Notes: generated from the sequence alone by a model not told the origin. A DNA stretch of 64,000 nucleotides from Bacillota bacterium (GCA_017437745.1 JAFRYI010000007.1:186001-250000), one strand, 5' to 3'. Counted from the stretch's first letter, positions 46,307-55,542 are shown. Made by a program: numbers and translations.

Positions 46307-47400
46307 TCGTTCCTCAGCGCCATGTATCCGAAGCGCCTTGCTATGAAGTCCGCGATGACCAGCGCCGCTGCCGCGTTTACGACCGGCGCGGCTCTGTGGA
46401 CTATCGCGGGATCGTGGCGTCCTTTTATCTCAACGGTAGTCTCTTCGCCCTTGCCGAGATCCACGGTGTTTTGTTTCATTGCTATCGACGGCGTGGGCTT
46501 TACGGCAGTGCGGAACAGCAGGGGCATGCCGTTCGTTATGCCTCCGTCCGCTCCGCCTCCGTTGTTGGAGCGCATGGATATCCTGCCGCCCTTGAAGCAC
46601 GGCTCGTCGTTGGCCTCGCTGCCGGTCTTGTCCGCCATGGCGAAACCTTCTCCGAACTCCACGCCTTTGACGGCAGGGATGGAGAACAATATGTGAGCCA
46701 GTTCGCTTTCGATGCTGTCGAACCAGGGCTCTCCCAGGCCCGCTTCAAGTCCGCACACAGCGGTCTCAAGAGTTCCGCCGACTGAGTCTCCGGCGGCCTT
46801 CGCGGCCTCTGTCTCTTTTATCATTTTTTCTGACGCGTTCAGGTCCAGGACAGGGAAGTCCAGGCCTTTAAGCGCTTTGATGTCTTCCGAGGGTTCCTCC
46901 GCGAACGCTCTGTCGGAGATCCCGTGCAGCCTCGAAATATGAGTGCCTACGGTTATTCCTTTTTCTTCCAGAGCGCTCTGAAGTATCGCTCCCGCGGCTA
47001 CGAGCGGGGCGGTAAGCCTTCCGGAGAAGTGTCCTCCGCCTGAAGCGTCGGCGAATCCCAGATACTTAACGTAGCCGGTGTAGTCCGCGTGAGAAGGCCT
47101 CGGCGTTTCCGCCGTCTTTTCGTAGTCACCGGGCCTTGCCGCGGTGTTGCGTATCAGTATCGTAAGCGGCGTGCCCTGGGTGTATCCGTCCTTCTCGCCG
47201 GACAGGAACTCTACCTCGTCGGGCTCGCGCCTTGCTGTGGAAACGCTTTCGGGGCCGCTGCGCTTAGCGAGCTCCGCGCTGACGCGGTCCTTGTCTATCC
47301 TGAGTCCCGGGGGCAGTCCGTCCACGACCGCTCCCACGGCCGGTCCGTGCGATTCCCCGAACAGCGTTATCTTTATTGCTTTTCCGAAAGTGTTGCTCAT
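46303..47400 (-). CDS. aroC: Chorismate synthase
   Basis: Last step, EPSP to chorismate, with reduced FMN (365 aa). FGESHGPAVGAVVDGLPPG at the N-terminus, RPSHADYTGYVKY, ASGGGHFSGR and MRSNNGGGADGG are diagnostic. The ATG at 47400 is chosen because MSNTFGKAI is the standard N-terminus, although the frame is open for 49 more codons. The aroB stop and this start overlap by 1 nt. Confidence 0.95.
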   Translation of the reverse strand: MSNTFGKAIKITLFGESHGPAVGAVVDGLPPGLRIDKDRVSAELAKRSGPESVSTARREPDEVEFLSGEKDGYTQGTPLTILIRNTAARPGDYEKTAETPRPSHADYTGYVKYLGFADASGGGHFSGRLTAPLVAAGAILQSALEEKGITVGTHISRLHGISDRAFAEEPSEDIKALKGLDFPVLDLNASEKMIKETEAAKAAGDSVGGTLETAVCGLEAGLGEPWFDSIESELAHILFSIPAVKGVEFGEGFAMADKTGSEANDEPCFKGGRISMRSNNGGGADGGITNGMPLLFRTAVKPTPSIAMKQNTVDLGKGEETTVEIKGRHDPAIVHRAAPVVNAAAALVIADFIARRFGYMALRNE

Positions 47401-48398
47401 CAAAGCCTCCCTCTCAGTTCTTCCAGACTCGTCCTCCGAATGTATCCCTTGCCGGGTTCGTCGGCCATTACAAGATCTATCACGCCGTGGTCGGCCTTCT
47501 TGTCGCTGCGCATCAGTTCCATTATCCTGTCCGGATCCGCGTCGCAATGCGTCGGCAGACCAAGCTTTTCGAGGACAGCGCGCAGTCTTTCCTTAAGCTG
47601 CGGGTCGTCGATCACGGTCATCATGCCCATGGCGACGCATTCTCCGTGAAGGTATCTGCCCAGGCCGTAATAGCTTTCGTAGGCATGTCCGAAAGTGTGT
47701 CCGAAGTTCAGAAGCTTGCGCTCTCCGCTCTCGCGTTCGTCTGCCTCCACTATGTCTTTTTTGACCTTAAGGGCACGGTATATTATCTCTTCCGGACGGT
47801 CTCTGAAACTGTCGCTTTCGAATATGGCGAACAAATCCGGATCCCTTATGATACCTGCTTTTACAGCCTCCGCAAGGCCTGCGTTCGTCTGCCTTTCGGG
47901 CAGGGTGGACAGCACGTCGGGATCTATTATCACGGCGGACGGCTGCCAGAACGCGCCGATTATGTTCTTTGTGTCTTCGAGGTCTACTCCGGTCTTTCCG
48001 CCTATGCTCGAATCCACCTGAGAAAGGACCGTGGTAGGGATGTTCACGAAACGCAGACCGCGCATGTATGTGGCCGCGGCAAAGCCCGCCAGGTCTCCGG
48101 CAACGCCTCCTCCCAGAGCGATCACGGTGTCTCTCCTGGAGATGCCGCAGTCCAGCATGTCCGATACCAGTTCCTTGTAGACCTCCAGGTTCTTGGATCC
48201 TTCGCCCTGAGGGATAACGAACACGTCCGCGTCCGGAAACTGCTGCCTTAAGCAGTCGGTCCAGACCGCGGGAATGCCGCTGTCGGTAACGATGAAGACC
48301 CTTCCTTCAGCGTCCGCAAGCTCCGCCGCTCTCCTGAGCGCGCCTCTTTCTATGTATACGGGATACGACCCGTGACCGGTCTTTATTTCCAGTGTCAT
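47400..48398 (-). CDS. aroB: 3-dehydroquinate synthase
   Basis: Second step, NAD- and metal-dependent cyclisation of DAHP (332 aa). GGGVAGDLAGFAAATYMRG is the NAD/substrate block, and NFGHTFGHAYE and LHGECVAMGM carry the metal-binding histidines. The ATG at 48398 has GGAGGCGGAGA before it; an upstream ATG in frame would add 10 residues. First gene of the aro operon. Confidence 0.95.
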   Translation of the reverse strand: MTLEIKTGHGSYPVYIERGALRRAAELADAEGRVFIVTDSGIPAVWTDCLRQQFPDADVFVIPQGEGSKNLEVYKELVSDMLDCGISRRDTVIALGGGVAGDLAGFAAATYMRGLRFVNIPTTVLSQVDSSIGGKTGVDLEDTKNIIGAFWQPSAVIIDPDVLSTLPERQTNAGLAEAVKAGIIRDPDLFAIFESDSFRDRPEEIIYRALKVKKDIVEADERESGERKLLNFGHTFGHAYESYYGLGRYLHGECVAMGMMTVIDDPQLKERLRAVLEKLGLPTHCDADPDRIMELMRSDKKADHGVIDLVMADEPGKGYIRRTSLEELRGRL

Positions 48399-48480
48399 TC
48401 TCCGCCTCCGGCCGGATAATACGCACAAAAACCCAAAGTATCGCCTGATACTCTATTATAAAGAATAATATTATATATAA
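48399..48480 (-). promoter_or_regulatory. Leader and promoter region of the aro operon
   Basis: On the minus strand there are two TATAAT boxes (48470-48475 and 48455-48460) without good -35 partners. A 6-bp hairpin AGTATC-AGGC-GATACT (48437-48452) follows, then a T-rich run (TTTGGGTTTTTG). If transcription starts from the upstream box, the hairpin and T run would lie in the leader like a weak attenuator. I see no T-box or leader peptide. Confidence 0.35.
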
Positions 48481-48526
48481 GCATTTGCAAGCGTTTTAGC
48501 GGAAAGTGGAACAGCGCGGATATATG

Positions 48527-48535
48527 TGGTATAAT
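48527..48535 (+). promoter_or_regulatory. Extended -10 promoter, start codon 8 nt downstream (leaderless type)
   Basis: TG-G-TATAAT ends at 48535 and the ATG is at 48544. Transcription starting 6-8 nt after the -10 would begin at or just before the start codon. There is no Shine-Dalgarno sequence. Confidence 0.6.
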
Positions 48536-48543
48536 AACTTGTT

Positions 48544-49557
48544 ATGAAAGAACTGGCGATCTCCAAAAACGACGCGGGACAGAGGCTGGACAGGTTCCTT
48601 AAGAAGTATCTGGCCGGAGCGCCGCTCTCCGCGATATACAAGATCATCCGCAAGGATCTTAAGGTGGACGGACGCCGCCGCCGCGAGGATCACATACTTT
48701 CGGAAGGGGAGATCCTGAGTTTCTACGTAACGGACGAAGAATTCGAGACCTGGACCGCTAAAAAAGCGGTGAAAAGGGCAAAGAAGCAGTTCCGAGTAAT
48801 ATACGAGGACGACAACATCCTCATCGTAAGCAAGCCTTTCGGGCTGCTGGTGCACGGCGACAGGAACGAAAAGAAGGAGACGCTGGCCAACCAGGTGATC
48901 GACTATCTGATAGAGAACGGCGCCTACGATCCAAGGGCGGAGAAGAGCTTCGTGCCGAGCCCTGTCCACAGGCTGGACCGCAACACAACGGGAACGGTCG
49001 TGTTCGGCAAGAACGCGGAAGCCCTGAGGGAGCTTGCCGCCCTGTTCCGCGAGGACGGTGCGGTGTCCAAGTTCTACTACACCGTAGTCCACGGCAGGCT
49101 TACCGAAGAGGTGCGTCTGAAAGGAAAACTGCTCAAGGACGAGGAACGCAACGTCTGCCGCGTGCTCCCTGAGAGCGCCGACCGCGGGAAGTACATAGAG
49201 ACGGTCGTAAGGCCGGTGTACGCCGGAGATAACGCCAGCGGATCCGGAAGGAACGCCTCCGGCTTCAGCATAGCGGACGTGGAGTTGGTTACCGGGCGCA
49301 GCCATCAGATAAGGGCTCACCTTGCAAGTATTGGACATCCTATCGCCGGTGATGTAAAATACGGCGGAAAGCGTACGCAGGTAAAGGACATGGACATGGT
49401 GCTTGGAAGCACCACCCAGGCACTGCACGCGTATAAAATAAGATTCAACAGGGCGGAAGGAACTCTGGAATATCTCAGCGGACAGAGCTTTACGGCTCCG
49501 CTTCCGGCGGACTGGGAGCCCCTTCAGAGAGGATTGTTCGGAAAGGCAGTCATATAG
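48544..49557 (+). CDS. RluA/RluD-family pseudouridine synthase
   Basis: Modifies uridines in rRNA or tRNA (337 aa). An N-terminal S4 domain (residues ~1-60, AGQRLDRFLKKYL) is followed by the synthase domain with the catalytic Asp in PVHRLDRNTTGTVVFGKN and the KPFGLLVHG and ITGRSHQIRAHL-type blocks (VTGRSHQIRAHLA). The exact target (RluB/C/D class) cannot be told. lepB starts immediately after its stop, then smpB and ssrA, so the group looks like a translation/secretion operon. It probably lacks a 5' leader. Confidence 0.9.
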   Translation: MKELAISKNDAGQRLDRFLKKYLAGAPLSAIYKIIRKDLKVDGRRRREDHILSEGEILSFYVTDEEFETWTAKKAVKRAKKQFRVIYEDDNILIVSKPFGLLVHGDRNEKKETLANQVIDYLIENGAYDPRAEKSFVPSPVHRLDRNTTGTVVFGKNAEALRELAALFREDGAVSKFYYTVVHGRLTEEVRLKGKLLKDEERNVCRVLPESADRGKYIETVVRPVYAGDNASGSGRNASGFSIADVELVTGRSHQIRAHLASIGHPIAGDVKYGGKRTQVKDMDMVLGSTTQALHAYKIRFNRAEGTLEYLSGQSFTAPLPADWEPLQRGLFGKAVI

Positions 49558-50181
49558 ATGAACGACGAAACACCTAAAGAAACGGTTGCGGTAATAAAGC
49601 CGGAGGACAAGAAAGCCAAGGCAGCGGTCGTGGATAAAAAGCTGGAAGACAGCAGGCGCAATACCAGGGAGTGGATAAAGGACATAGGCATAGCCGTCAT
49701 AGTAGCGGTGCTGTTCCTTCAGTTCTTCATGCCCACGATCGTCAGGGAACACTCCATGGAGAACACCCTTAAGCAGAACGACTACGTGTTCGTCAGCCGC
49801 AGGTACTACACCTGGTTCAAGAAGGAGATGAAGCGCGGCGACATAATCGTTTTCCGCAGCGACCTTACTACTTCTCTCGGCTCGGAGAAGCTTCTTGTAA
49901 AGAGGATAATTGCGATCCCCGGCGATACCGTATCCATCAAGGACGGCAAGGTCTACGTAAACGGTCAGACATCGGACGAATCCTACACCAAGGACGGCTA
50001 TACCGGAGGCGAGATGGCGGAGGTGACGGTCCCCGCTGGCCACATATTCGTAATGGGCGACAACCGCCAGAACAGCACGGACAGCCGTAACGCCATCGTC
50101 GGCTTCGTGGACATAAGCGACATAAAAGGAAAGGTAGTGTTCAGACTGCTGCCTCTTAAGAAGGCGGGCAGCTTCGATTAG
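49558..50181 (+). CDS. lepB: Signal peptidase I
   Basis: Membrane-bound Ser/Lys protease that cleaves Sec signal peptides (207 aa). One N-terminal membrane helix (~43-60) leads to the catalytic Ser66 in EHSMENTL. The general-base Lys115 is in [12 protein letters not shown], and [17 protein letters not shown] is the box E signature. The first 40 residues are charged and cytoplasmic. Start codon adjoins the upstream stop. Confidence 0.94.
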   Translation: MNDETPKETVAVIKPEDKKAKAAVVDKKLEDSRRNTREWIKDIGIAVIVAVLFLQFFMPTIVREHSMENTLKQNDYVFVSRRYYTWFKKEMKRGDIIVFRSDLTTSLGSEKLLVKRIIAIPGDTVSIKDGKVYVNGQTSDESYTKDGYTGGEMAEVTVPAGHIFVMGDNRQNSTDSRNAIVGFVDISDIKGKVVFRLLPLKKAGSFD

Positions 50182-50183
50182 TC

Positions 50184-50639
50184 ATGGCGGAAAGAAAACT
50201 CATAGCCAACAACAAGAAAGCCCGTCACGACTACTTCATAGAGGAGGAATACGAGGCCGGAATAGTGCTTACGGGGACGGAGATAAAGTCCCTCAGAGCC
50301 GGCGGAGTCAATCTGCGCGATTCGTTCGCCAAGGTTGAAAACTCCGAGGTCTTAGTATACAATATGCACATCAGCCCTTACGAAAAGGGCAACAGGTTCA
50401 ATACGGATCCCATGAGGCCCAAAAAGCTGCTGCTCCACAAGAGGGAGATACGCAAGCTGATAGGCCTGGTAAGCAAGCAGGGGCTTACTCTGGTTCCGCT
50501 GGACGTGTACCTGAACAACAAGGGAATGGCCAAGCTTACGCTTGCCGTCGCAAGGGGCAAGAAACTCTACGACAAGCGCGAGGACATAGCCAAACGCGAC
50601 GCGGCCCGCGACATAGACCGCAGGATGAAAGACAAATAG
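50184..50639 (+). CDS. smpB: SsrA-binding protein SmpB
   Basis: Partner of tmRNA in trans-translation (151 aa). [36 protein letters not shown] and the C-terminal Lys/Arg/Asp tail [17 protein letters not shown] are all conserved. The tmRNA gene begins 19 nt after the stop, the classic smpB-ssrA pairing. Confidence 0.96.
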   Translation: MAERKLIANNKKARHDYFIEEEYEAGIVLTGTEIKSLRAGGVNLRDSFAKVENSEVLVYNMHISPYEKGNRFNTDPMRPKKLLLHKREIRKLIGLVSKQGLTLVPLDVYLNNKGMAKLTLAVARGKKLYDKREDIAKRDAARDIDRRMKDK

Positions 50640-50658
50640 TACGCTTGGCGTACATCCC

Positions 50659-51016
50659 GGGGGCGTAAAGGTTTCGACGGGGGTGTAGAAGCCGGGTAAG
50701 CGAGCCGGAGTCGACAGGGTTTCCGTTAAAAACTGTCCGTTTAAAATAAACGCTAAAAGAAACAACAATTTCGCATTCGCAGCATAATCGCTGCCCGCGC
50801 GTCGGCCTTAGGTCACCTGCAGCTTAAGATCCCGGCGTCGACCATGCAGGAAAACCTTCTTAAAGTTCCCGGTATAAGAAGGGACTCACGGGATAGGAAA
50901 GTGCGCGTCGTGCCGGCGGGCCGCGCATCTTCCGAAACTTAAACTACCGGCTGCGCTCGGAGAAAGCCTTGTGGAAATGCTTTCGGACGCGAGTTCGATT
51001 CTCGCCGCTTCCACCA
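50659..51016 (+). ncRNA. ssrA: tmRNA (one-piece)
   Basis: The 5' end GGGGGCG pairs with CGCTTCC before the encoded ACCA end, forming the acceptor stem. The 3' T-arm is GCGAG-TTCGATT-CTCGC, and the 5' GTAAAGGTTTCGACGGGGG is the universal tmRNA start. The tag frame begins with GCT at 50752 and ends with TAA at 50785-50787, encoding AKRNNNFAFAA. With SmpB this RNA rescues stalled ribosomes and tags the nascent chain for proteolysis. Most tags end in ALAA; here the end is AFAA. Confidence 0.95.
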
Positions 51017-51020
51017 CAAA

Positions 51021-51050
51021 AAAAGACCCTTGAGATTTCAAGGGTCTTTT
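51021..51050 (+). terminator. Intrinsic terminator after ssrA, usable in both directions
   Basis: AAAAGACCCTTGA and TCAAGGGTCTTTT form a 13-bp perfect stem with a 4-nt loop (51034-51037), followed by GCTTTTTTG. Its A/T flanks also allow it to end the minus-strand gene that finishes at 51075. Confidence 0.88.
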
Positions 51051-51074
51051 GCTTTTTTGCGTTTGCCTGCGGTA

Positions 51075-52832
51075 TCAGTAGAATCCGTAGATGCCCAGCG
51101 GATCGTTGATGTTCGCTCTGGAAACCCAGGCTTTTCCGTCTTCGCTTATCAGTATCACGTTGGTCTGGTTTCCGTTGGGATCGGTGGTCATTATTACGTC
51201 CGCGATGCCGTTCTTATAGCTGCCGCTCAGCGGGGCGGAGCCGTCGTACGTAAAGACACCCTTGCCGTTGTAGAGTCCGTTCGAAACCTCCACGGTACCT
51301 TCCACCAGCTGCTCCTTCTCAGAATTGGGGTATTTGCTGAGGTTGCTGATTGAGAAGGTGCCGTTGGGTCTGTCGTTGGCCCAGGTTCCTTCAGCCCAGT
51401 ATTCCCTGTACGCGCTGTCGGTCTTAAGGTTGTCGGCGATGATCCATACGGCGTCGCCTTCGCGGCGTGTTCCGTTGTAATTGCCGTAATAGAAGCCGTA
51501 ATGGCTGTAGCTGTAGTAGATGCCCAGTACTTTTCCGTTCTCATCCGGCTTGGAGTAGAGCGGGTAGTGGTATTCCACGGTCGCCTTGTTGGGAGCAAGT
51601 TTGCGCGCGGACCCGCTGCCGCTTATGAACTCGTTTCTGATAGTCTCAAATACGCCCGCGCGGTCGCCGGACTTGATCAGTGGCAGCAGCTTGTCCGCAA
51701 GCGTCTGGAACAGGTTGGTAAGCTCCACATGCTGTATGTTGGCTTCCAGCCAGTTGATGGTATCGCCGAAGTTGAATCTTCCGGAACTTGTCAGATCCGT
51801 AAGACGGTCCTTCATGGCCTGCATTGTCGGGATGTCGCCGGTGTTTATCGCGTCGTTGACCAGCGATTCGTAGGCAAGCTTGACCAGCGGATCCAAGGTC
51901 TCCGCGGCTTCCGGGTAATCCTTGATCAGTTTGTCCGCGCCGGCGATGAACGATTCGTACTCTTTGGTTTCGTAGAGCTGCGAGAGTATGTTCTGGCTGC
52001 AGTCCACGTACTGCTTGCGCAGCTCCGCGTCATCCGGGGCGAACTCGTAAGCCTGCTCTATCTGGCTGACTGCGCTCTTGTAGTCCTTGCTCTCTATGGA
52101 TGCCGCGATCTGCGTCCTGAGCTTGGCGAGCTTGGTGGACGGCAGGTTCTGGTATATGAAGTATCCGCCCACGCCCGCGGCTATGACGATCACGGCTATT
52201 ATCGCGGCTATGAGGCCGGTCTTCTTCTTTTTGGGCGGCTCTTCCGCAACGATGTCTTCTATGACAGTCGCGTCTTCTACGATCTCCTCGGCGGCAGGCA
52301 CTCCTGCAGCGACAGCTTCGGCGACCGGAGTCTCAGCAGTTATTTCTTCGGTGATCTCTTCCGCGGCAGGTTCCGCAGCGATAGCCTCTACGGCAGCTTC
52401 TTCTACGACCGGAGCTTCTGCAGCAACAGCTTCGGCGACCGGAGTCTCGGCAGCTATTTCTTCGGTGATCTCTTCCGCGGCCACGACCTCCTCGGCGATC
52501 TCTTCCGCGGCCGGTTCCGCAGCGACAGTTTCTTCAACAGCGTCTTCAATTACCGGAGCTTCTGTAGCAACTTCCTCGACAGCCGGCGCTTCTTCAACAA
52601 CTTCCTCGACAGCCGGCGCTTCTTCAACAACTTCATCGACAGCCGGAACTTCTTCAATAGTTTCCTCGGCGACTGGAGCTTCGGCAGCGACCTCTTCAAC
52701 GATCTCCTCGACGGCAGGTTCTTCGACTACCGGTTCTTCCTTAGCAGATACCGGCGGAAGCACGGGCGCTCCGCAGTAAGGACAGTACTTTATGTCGTCC
52801 TGGATCTTCTTTCCGCAATTAGTACAAAACAT
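51075..52832 (-). CDS. Zinc-ribbon membrane protein with Glu/Ala repeats and MORN-like outer domain
   Basis: 585 aa. Residues 1-24 are a zinc ribbon (CTNCGKK and CPYCGAP). Residues ~30-205 are a low-complexity Glu/Val/Ala/Pro stretch (VVEEAPAVEE units). A KKKK stop-transfer-like start and one membrane helix follow at ~210-232 (GLIAAIIAVIVIAAGVGGYF). The outer part has a helical region (~235-430) and, from ~440, strands with Gly-Tyr-Asn turns (NGTRREGD, PNGTFSIS, NGKGVFTYDG) like MORN repeats. Function unknown; similar zinc-ribbon/TM proteins are common in Clostridia. GAAGAGG precedes the ATG. Confidence 0.75.
   Translation of the reverse strand: MFCTNCGKKIQDDIKYCPYCGAPVLPPVSAKEEPVVEEPAVEEIVEEVAAEAPVAEETIEEVPAVDEVVEEAPAVEEVVEEAPAVEEVATEAPVIEDAVEETVAAEPAAEEIAEEVVAAEEITEEIAAETPVAEAVAAEAPVVEEAAVEAIAAEPAAEEITEEITAETPVAEAVAAGVPAAEEIVEDATVIEDIVAEEPPKKKKTGLIAAIIAVIVIAAGVGGYFIYQNLPSTKLAKLRTQIAASIESKDYKSAVSQIEQAYEFAPDDAELRKQYVDCSQNILSQLYETKEYESFIAGADKLIKDYPEAAETLDPLVKLAYESLVNDAINTGDIPTMQAMKDRLTDLTSSGRFNFGDTINWLEANIQHVELTNLFQTLADKLLPLIKSGDRAGVFETIRNEFISGSGSARKLAPNKATVEYHYPLYSKPDENGKVLGIYYSYSHYGFYYGNYNGTRREGDAVWIIADNLKTDSAYREYWAEGTWANDRPNGTFSISNLSKYPNSEKEQLVEGTVEVSNGLYNGKGVFTYDGSAPLSGSYKNGIADVIMTTDPNGNQTNVILISEDGKAWVSRANINDPLGIYGFY
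52312..52480 (-). repeat. Duplicated 55-nt segments 114 nt apart in the Glu/Ala repeat region
   Basis: 52312-52366 and 52426-52480 are nearly identical over 55 nt (two differences seen), which implies a recent 114-nt in-frame duplication inside the low-complexity domain. Confidence 0.8.
52571..52660 (-). repeat. Three tandem 30-nt repeats
   Basis: 52571-52600 and 52601-52630 are identical, and 52631-52660 is a diverged third copy. Each encodes a 10-residue EVVEEAPAVE-type unit. Confidence 0.85.
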
Positions 52833-52982
52833 TACAGCCTCTTCAAACGATCATATAAATGACGATAACGTATGTTTCCATGCTATTATTATGAACTATA
52901 AACGAATCCATAATCAACACCAAAAACCGCCGGAAACGATGATTTCGGGAGAGATCTTACCTGCCCGTACGCACTTGCCCTG

Positions 52983-52991
52983 TGGTACAAT
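52983..52991 (+). promoter_or_regulatory. Extended -10 promoter, start codon 6 nt downstream (leaderless type)
   Basis: TG-G-TACAAT ends at 52991; the ATG is at 52998 with no Shine-Dalgarno sequence. A transcript starting 7 nt after the -10 would begin at the A of the ATG. Confidence 0.55.
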
Positions 52992-52997
52992 AGCACT

Positions 52998-53804
52998 ATG
53001 AAGACAGAAAAAAGAATTGTAAAAACAGACCGTTTCTCGATGGAGTACTTCCGCTTCGGGAAAGGGGACAGGCCGCTTGTGATACTGCCCGGGATCAGCG
53101 TCCGCAGCGTGCTGGTCGACGCGAAGGTCATAGCGGACCAGTACAGGGACATGGCGGAGATCTTTAATATCTTCGTAATGGACCGCCGTCTGGACATGCC
53201 GGAGAAGTACTGCGTAAGGGAGATGGCCCGCGACACCGCGGAAGCCATGCAGGCGCTTGGCCTTAAGGACGTATGCCTGTTCGGCGCGTCGCAGGGCGGA
53301 ATGATCGCCATGACCATAGCAGCGGAGCATCCGGAACTTGTCCGCAGGCTCGCCGTCGGCTCAAGCTCTGCCTGCGTAACACGGGAGCAGTACCGCGGAC
53401 TGGAAGAATGGGCGGAGCTCGCCAGGGAAAAAGACGCGGAAGCTCTGTACATGAGCTTCGGAGAAAAGATCTATCCTCCGGCTGTGTTCGAGCAGTACCG
53501 GCAGGTATTCCTTATCGCCGCCAAGATGGCCACGGAAAGGGATCTTGAGCGTTTCGTGATCCTGGCCGAAGGTACGGAAGGCTTCGACATTACCGCGGAC
53601 CTTAAACGAATAAAATGTCCGGTGCTCGTCACAGGATCGCTGGACGACGCGGTGCTTGGCCCGGACAGCGCTCCTCTGATCGCGGAAGCGCTTAAAGGCG
53701 TGACCGACGCGGAACTTTACATGTACGACGGCTACGGCCACGATTCCTTCGATACGGCTCCGGATTACCGGGACAGACTGACCGAGTTCTTCTTGCGCGT
53801 TTAA
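52998..53804 (+). CDS. Alpha/beta hydrolase
   Basis: 268-aa serine hydrolase fold. Nucleophile elbow [10 protein letters not shown] (GxSxG, Ser near residue 96), acid in [11 protein letters not shown] and His in [10 protein letters not shown]. It starts with a beta-strand-rich segment ([11 protein letters not shown]). Substrate unknown. It appears to be a single-gene unit with a leaderless-type promoter. A 7-bp hairpin (53803-53820) follows the stop but lacks a T run. Confidence 0.88.
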   Translation: MKTEKRIVKTDRFSMEYFRFGKGDRPLVILPGISVRSVLVDAKVIADQYRDMAEIFNIFVMDRRLDMPEKYCVREMARDTAEAMQALGLKDVCLFGASQGGMIAMTIAAEHPELVRRLAVGSSSACVTREQYRGLEEWAELAREKDAEALYMSFGEKIYPPAVFEQYRQVFLIAAKMATERDLERFVILAEGTEGFDITADLKRIKCPVLVTGSLDDAVLGPDSAPLIAEALKGVTDAELYMYDGYGHDSFDTAPDYRDRLTEFFLRV

Positions 53805-53868
53805 TACCAAGTGTGGTATTCTATTTAGAAAATGCGGCGGCAGAAGACCGCCCGGAAAGGAGGCAAAA

Positions 53869-55257
53869 ATGGTAGATCTTAAAGATGTTTTCGCAGCTCC
53901 GCAGAAGTATGCCGGAGAGATAGAAGTGGAGGGGTGGATCAGGAATAACCGCGGCTCCAACAAGTTCGGTTTCATAGAGCTGAACGACGGAACGTATTTT
54001 AAGTCTGTCCAGGTCGTTTACGAGGAAGAGTTCCTGGAGAACTTCCGCGAAGTGGCCTCGCTTCCGCTTTCCACGGCTGTGTCCGTTAAAGGCGAGCTTG
54101 TGCTTACGCCGGAGGCTAAGCAGCCCTTCGAGATAAAGGCCCGCAGCATAAAGGTGGAGGCTCCTTCGGACCCGGACTACCCGATCCAGAACAAGCGCCA
54201 CACCATGGAATACCTGCGCACCCAGCTGCATCTGCGTCCGCGCACCAACAAGTTCAGCGCGGTGTTCAGAGTCCGCAGCGTAGCGGCCTACGCCATCCAT
54301 AAGTTCTTCCAGGAGAAGGGCTTCGTGTACGCTCATCCGCCCATCATCACCGCGTCGGACGCGGAGGGCGCCGGCGAGATGTTCCACGTTACAAGCTTCG
54401 ACCTGGCAAACGTTCCGAAGAACGAGGACGGCACCGTGGACTACAGCAAGGATTTCTTCAGCAAGTCCGCAAACCTTACCGTATCCGGACAGCTGGAGGC
54501 GGAGATATTCGCCCTGGCGTTCAAGAACACATACACCTTCGGACCCACGTTCCGCGCCGAAAACTCCAACACCACGCGCCACGCCAGCGAGTTCTGGATG
54601 ATAGAGCCGGAGATGGCCTTCTGCGACCTTAACAAGGACATGGACATCATAGAGGAGATGGTCAAGTACATCATCAGCTATACCATGGAGCAGTGCCCTG
54701 CGGAGATGGCGTTCTTCAACCAGTTCGTGGACAAGGGCCTCATAGACAGGCTCAATCATGTAGTGAACAGCGATTTCGTACGCCTTACCTACACGGAAGC
54801 CATAGAGCTTCTTAAGAAGGCGGACAGGAAGTTCGAGTATCCTGTAACAGGCTGGGGCATGGACCTTCAGTCCGAGCACGAGCGCTACATTACCGAGGAA
54901 GTATTCAAAAAGCCCGTGTTCCTTACGGATTATCCCAAGGAGATAAAGGCGTTCTACATGCGCCGCAACGACGACGGAAAGACCGTAGCGGCCTGCGACC
55001 TGCTGGTGCCCGGAATAGGCGAGATAGTCGGCGGCTCCCAGAGGGAAGAGCGCTACGACGTTCTTAAGCAGATCATCCAGGACCAGGGCATGGACGAGGC
55101 CAATTACTGGTGGTATCTGGAGCTCCGCAAGTACGGCGGCGTAAAGCACGCAGGTTTCGGTCTGGGCTTCGAGCGCATGATAATGTACCTTACCGGCGTG
55201 GACAACATCCGCGACGTGCTCCCGTTCCCCAGAACACCCAGAAGCGCGGACTTCTAA
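53869..55257 (+). CDS. asnS: Asparaginyl-tRNA synthetase
   Basis: Class IIb synthetase (462 aa). An OB-fold anticodon domain ([18 protein letters not shown]) is followed by the catalytic domain with motif 2 ([18 protein letters not shown]) and motif 3 ([15 protein letters not shown]). [14 protein letters not shown] and the absence of an AspS GAD insertion support Asn rather than Asp. AAGGAGG lies before the ATG. The only promoter-like element is a weak extended -10 (TG-G-TATTCT) near 53813. Confidence 0.94.
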   Translation: MVDLKDVFAAPQKYAGEIEVEGWIRNNRGSNKFGFIELNDGTYFKSVQVVYEEEFLENFREVASLPLSTAVSVKGELVLTPEAKQPFEIKARSIKVEAPSDPDYPIQNKRHTMEYLRTQLHLRPRTNKFSAVFRVRSVAAYAIHKFFQEKGFVYAHPPIITASDAEGAGEMFHVTSFDLANVPKNEDGTVDYSKDFFSKSANLTVSGQLEAEIFALAFKNTYTFGPTFRAENSNTTRHASEFWMIEPEMAFCDLNKDMDIIEEMVKYIISYTMEQCPAEMAFFNQFVDKGLIDRLNHVVNSDFVRLTYTEAIELLKKADRKFEYPVTGWGMDLQSEHERYITEEVFKKPVFLTDYPKEIKAFYMRRNDDGKTVAACDLLVPGIGEIVGGSQREERYDVLKQIIQDQGMDEANYWWYLELRKYGGVKHAGFGLGFERMIMYLTGVDNIRDVLPFPRTPRSADF

Positions 55258-55280
55258 AAGCTCAGTAAAAGCATTCTTAT

Positions 55281-55307
55281 CCGGCAGGCATGTCCTGCCG
55301 GTTTTTT
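55281..55307 (+). terminator. Intrinsic terminator after asnS
   Basis: CCGGCAGG (55281-55288), loop, CCTGCCGG (55294-55301), then TTTTTT. Confidence 0.92.
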
Positions 55308-55393
55308 CTTGCCGGCAATGACAGCGGACCGTTACCGGTACCGGAATAAAGAGATCCACGCCTTGTTATGCATTTGTGTGTGTTTAGTCAATA

Positions 55394-55510
55394 TTGCACA
55401 TAAAAGGACTCAAAAACCCGTTGCCTGCGCGCTGAAATCTATAATATAATTAGTACATAAAAGGGTAACACAGCATTTTTGCACAATATTGTACAGATGT
55501 GCACTATATG
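55394..55510 (+). promoter_or_regulatory. Promoter and repeated GCACA sites ahead of the PucR-type regulator
   Basis: TTGCCT (55421-55426), 18-nt spacer and TATAAT (55445-55450) form a promoter. TTGCACATAA (55394-55403) lies upstream of it, and TTGCACAATATTGTAC (55479-55494) and GTGCACTATATG (55499-55510) lie in the leader. The same GCACATAA core recurs before the next gene. This suggests binding sites for the regulator itself. Confidence 0.5.
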
Positions 55511-55542
55511 AGTACCCGATCGACACGGAAGGAGGCCCGGCG

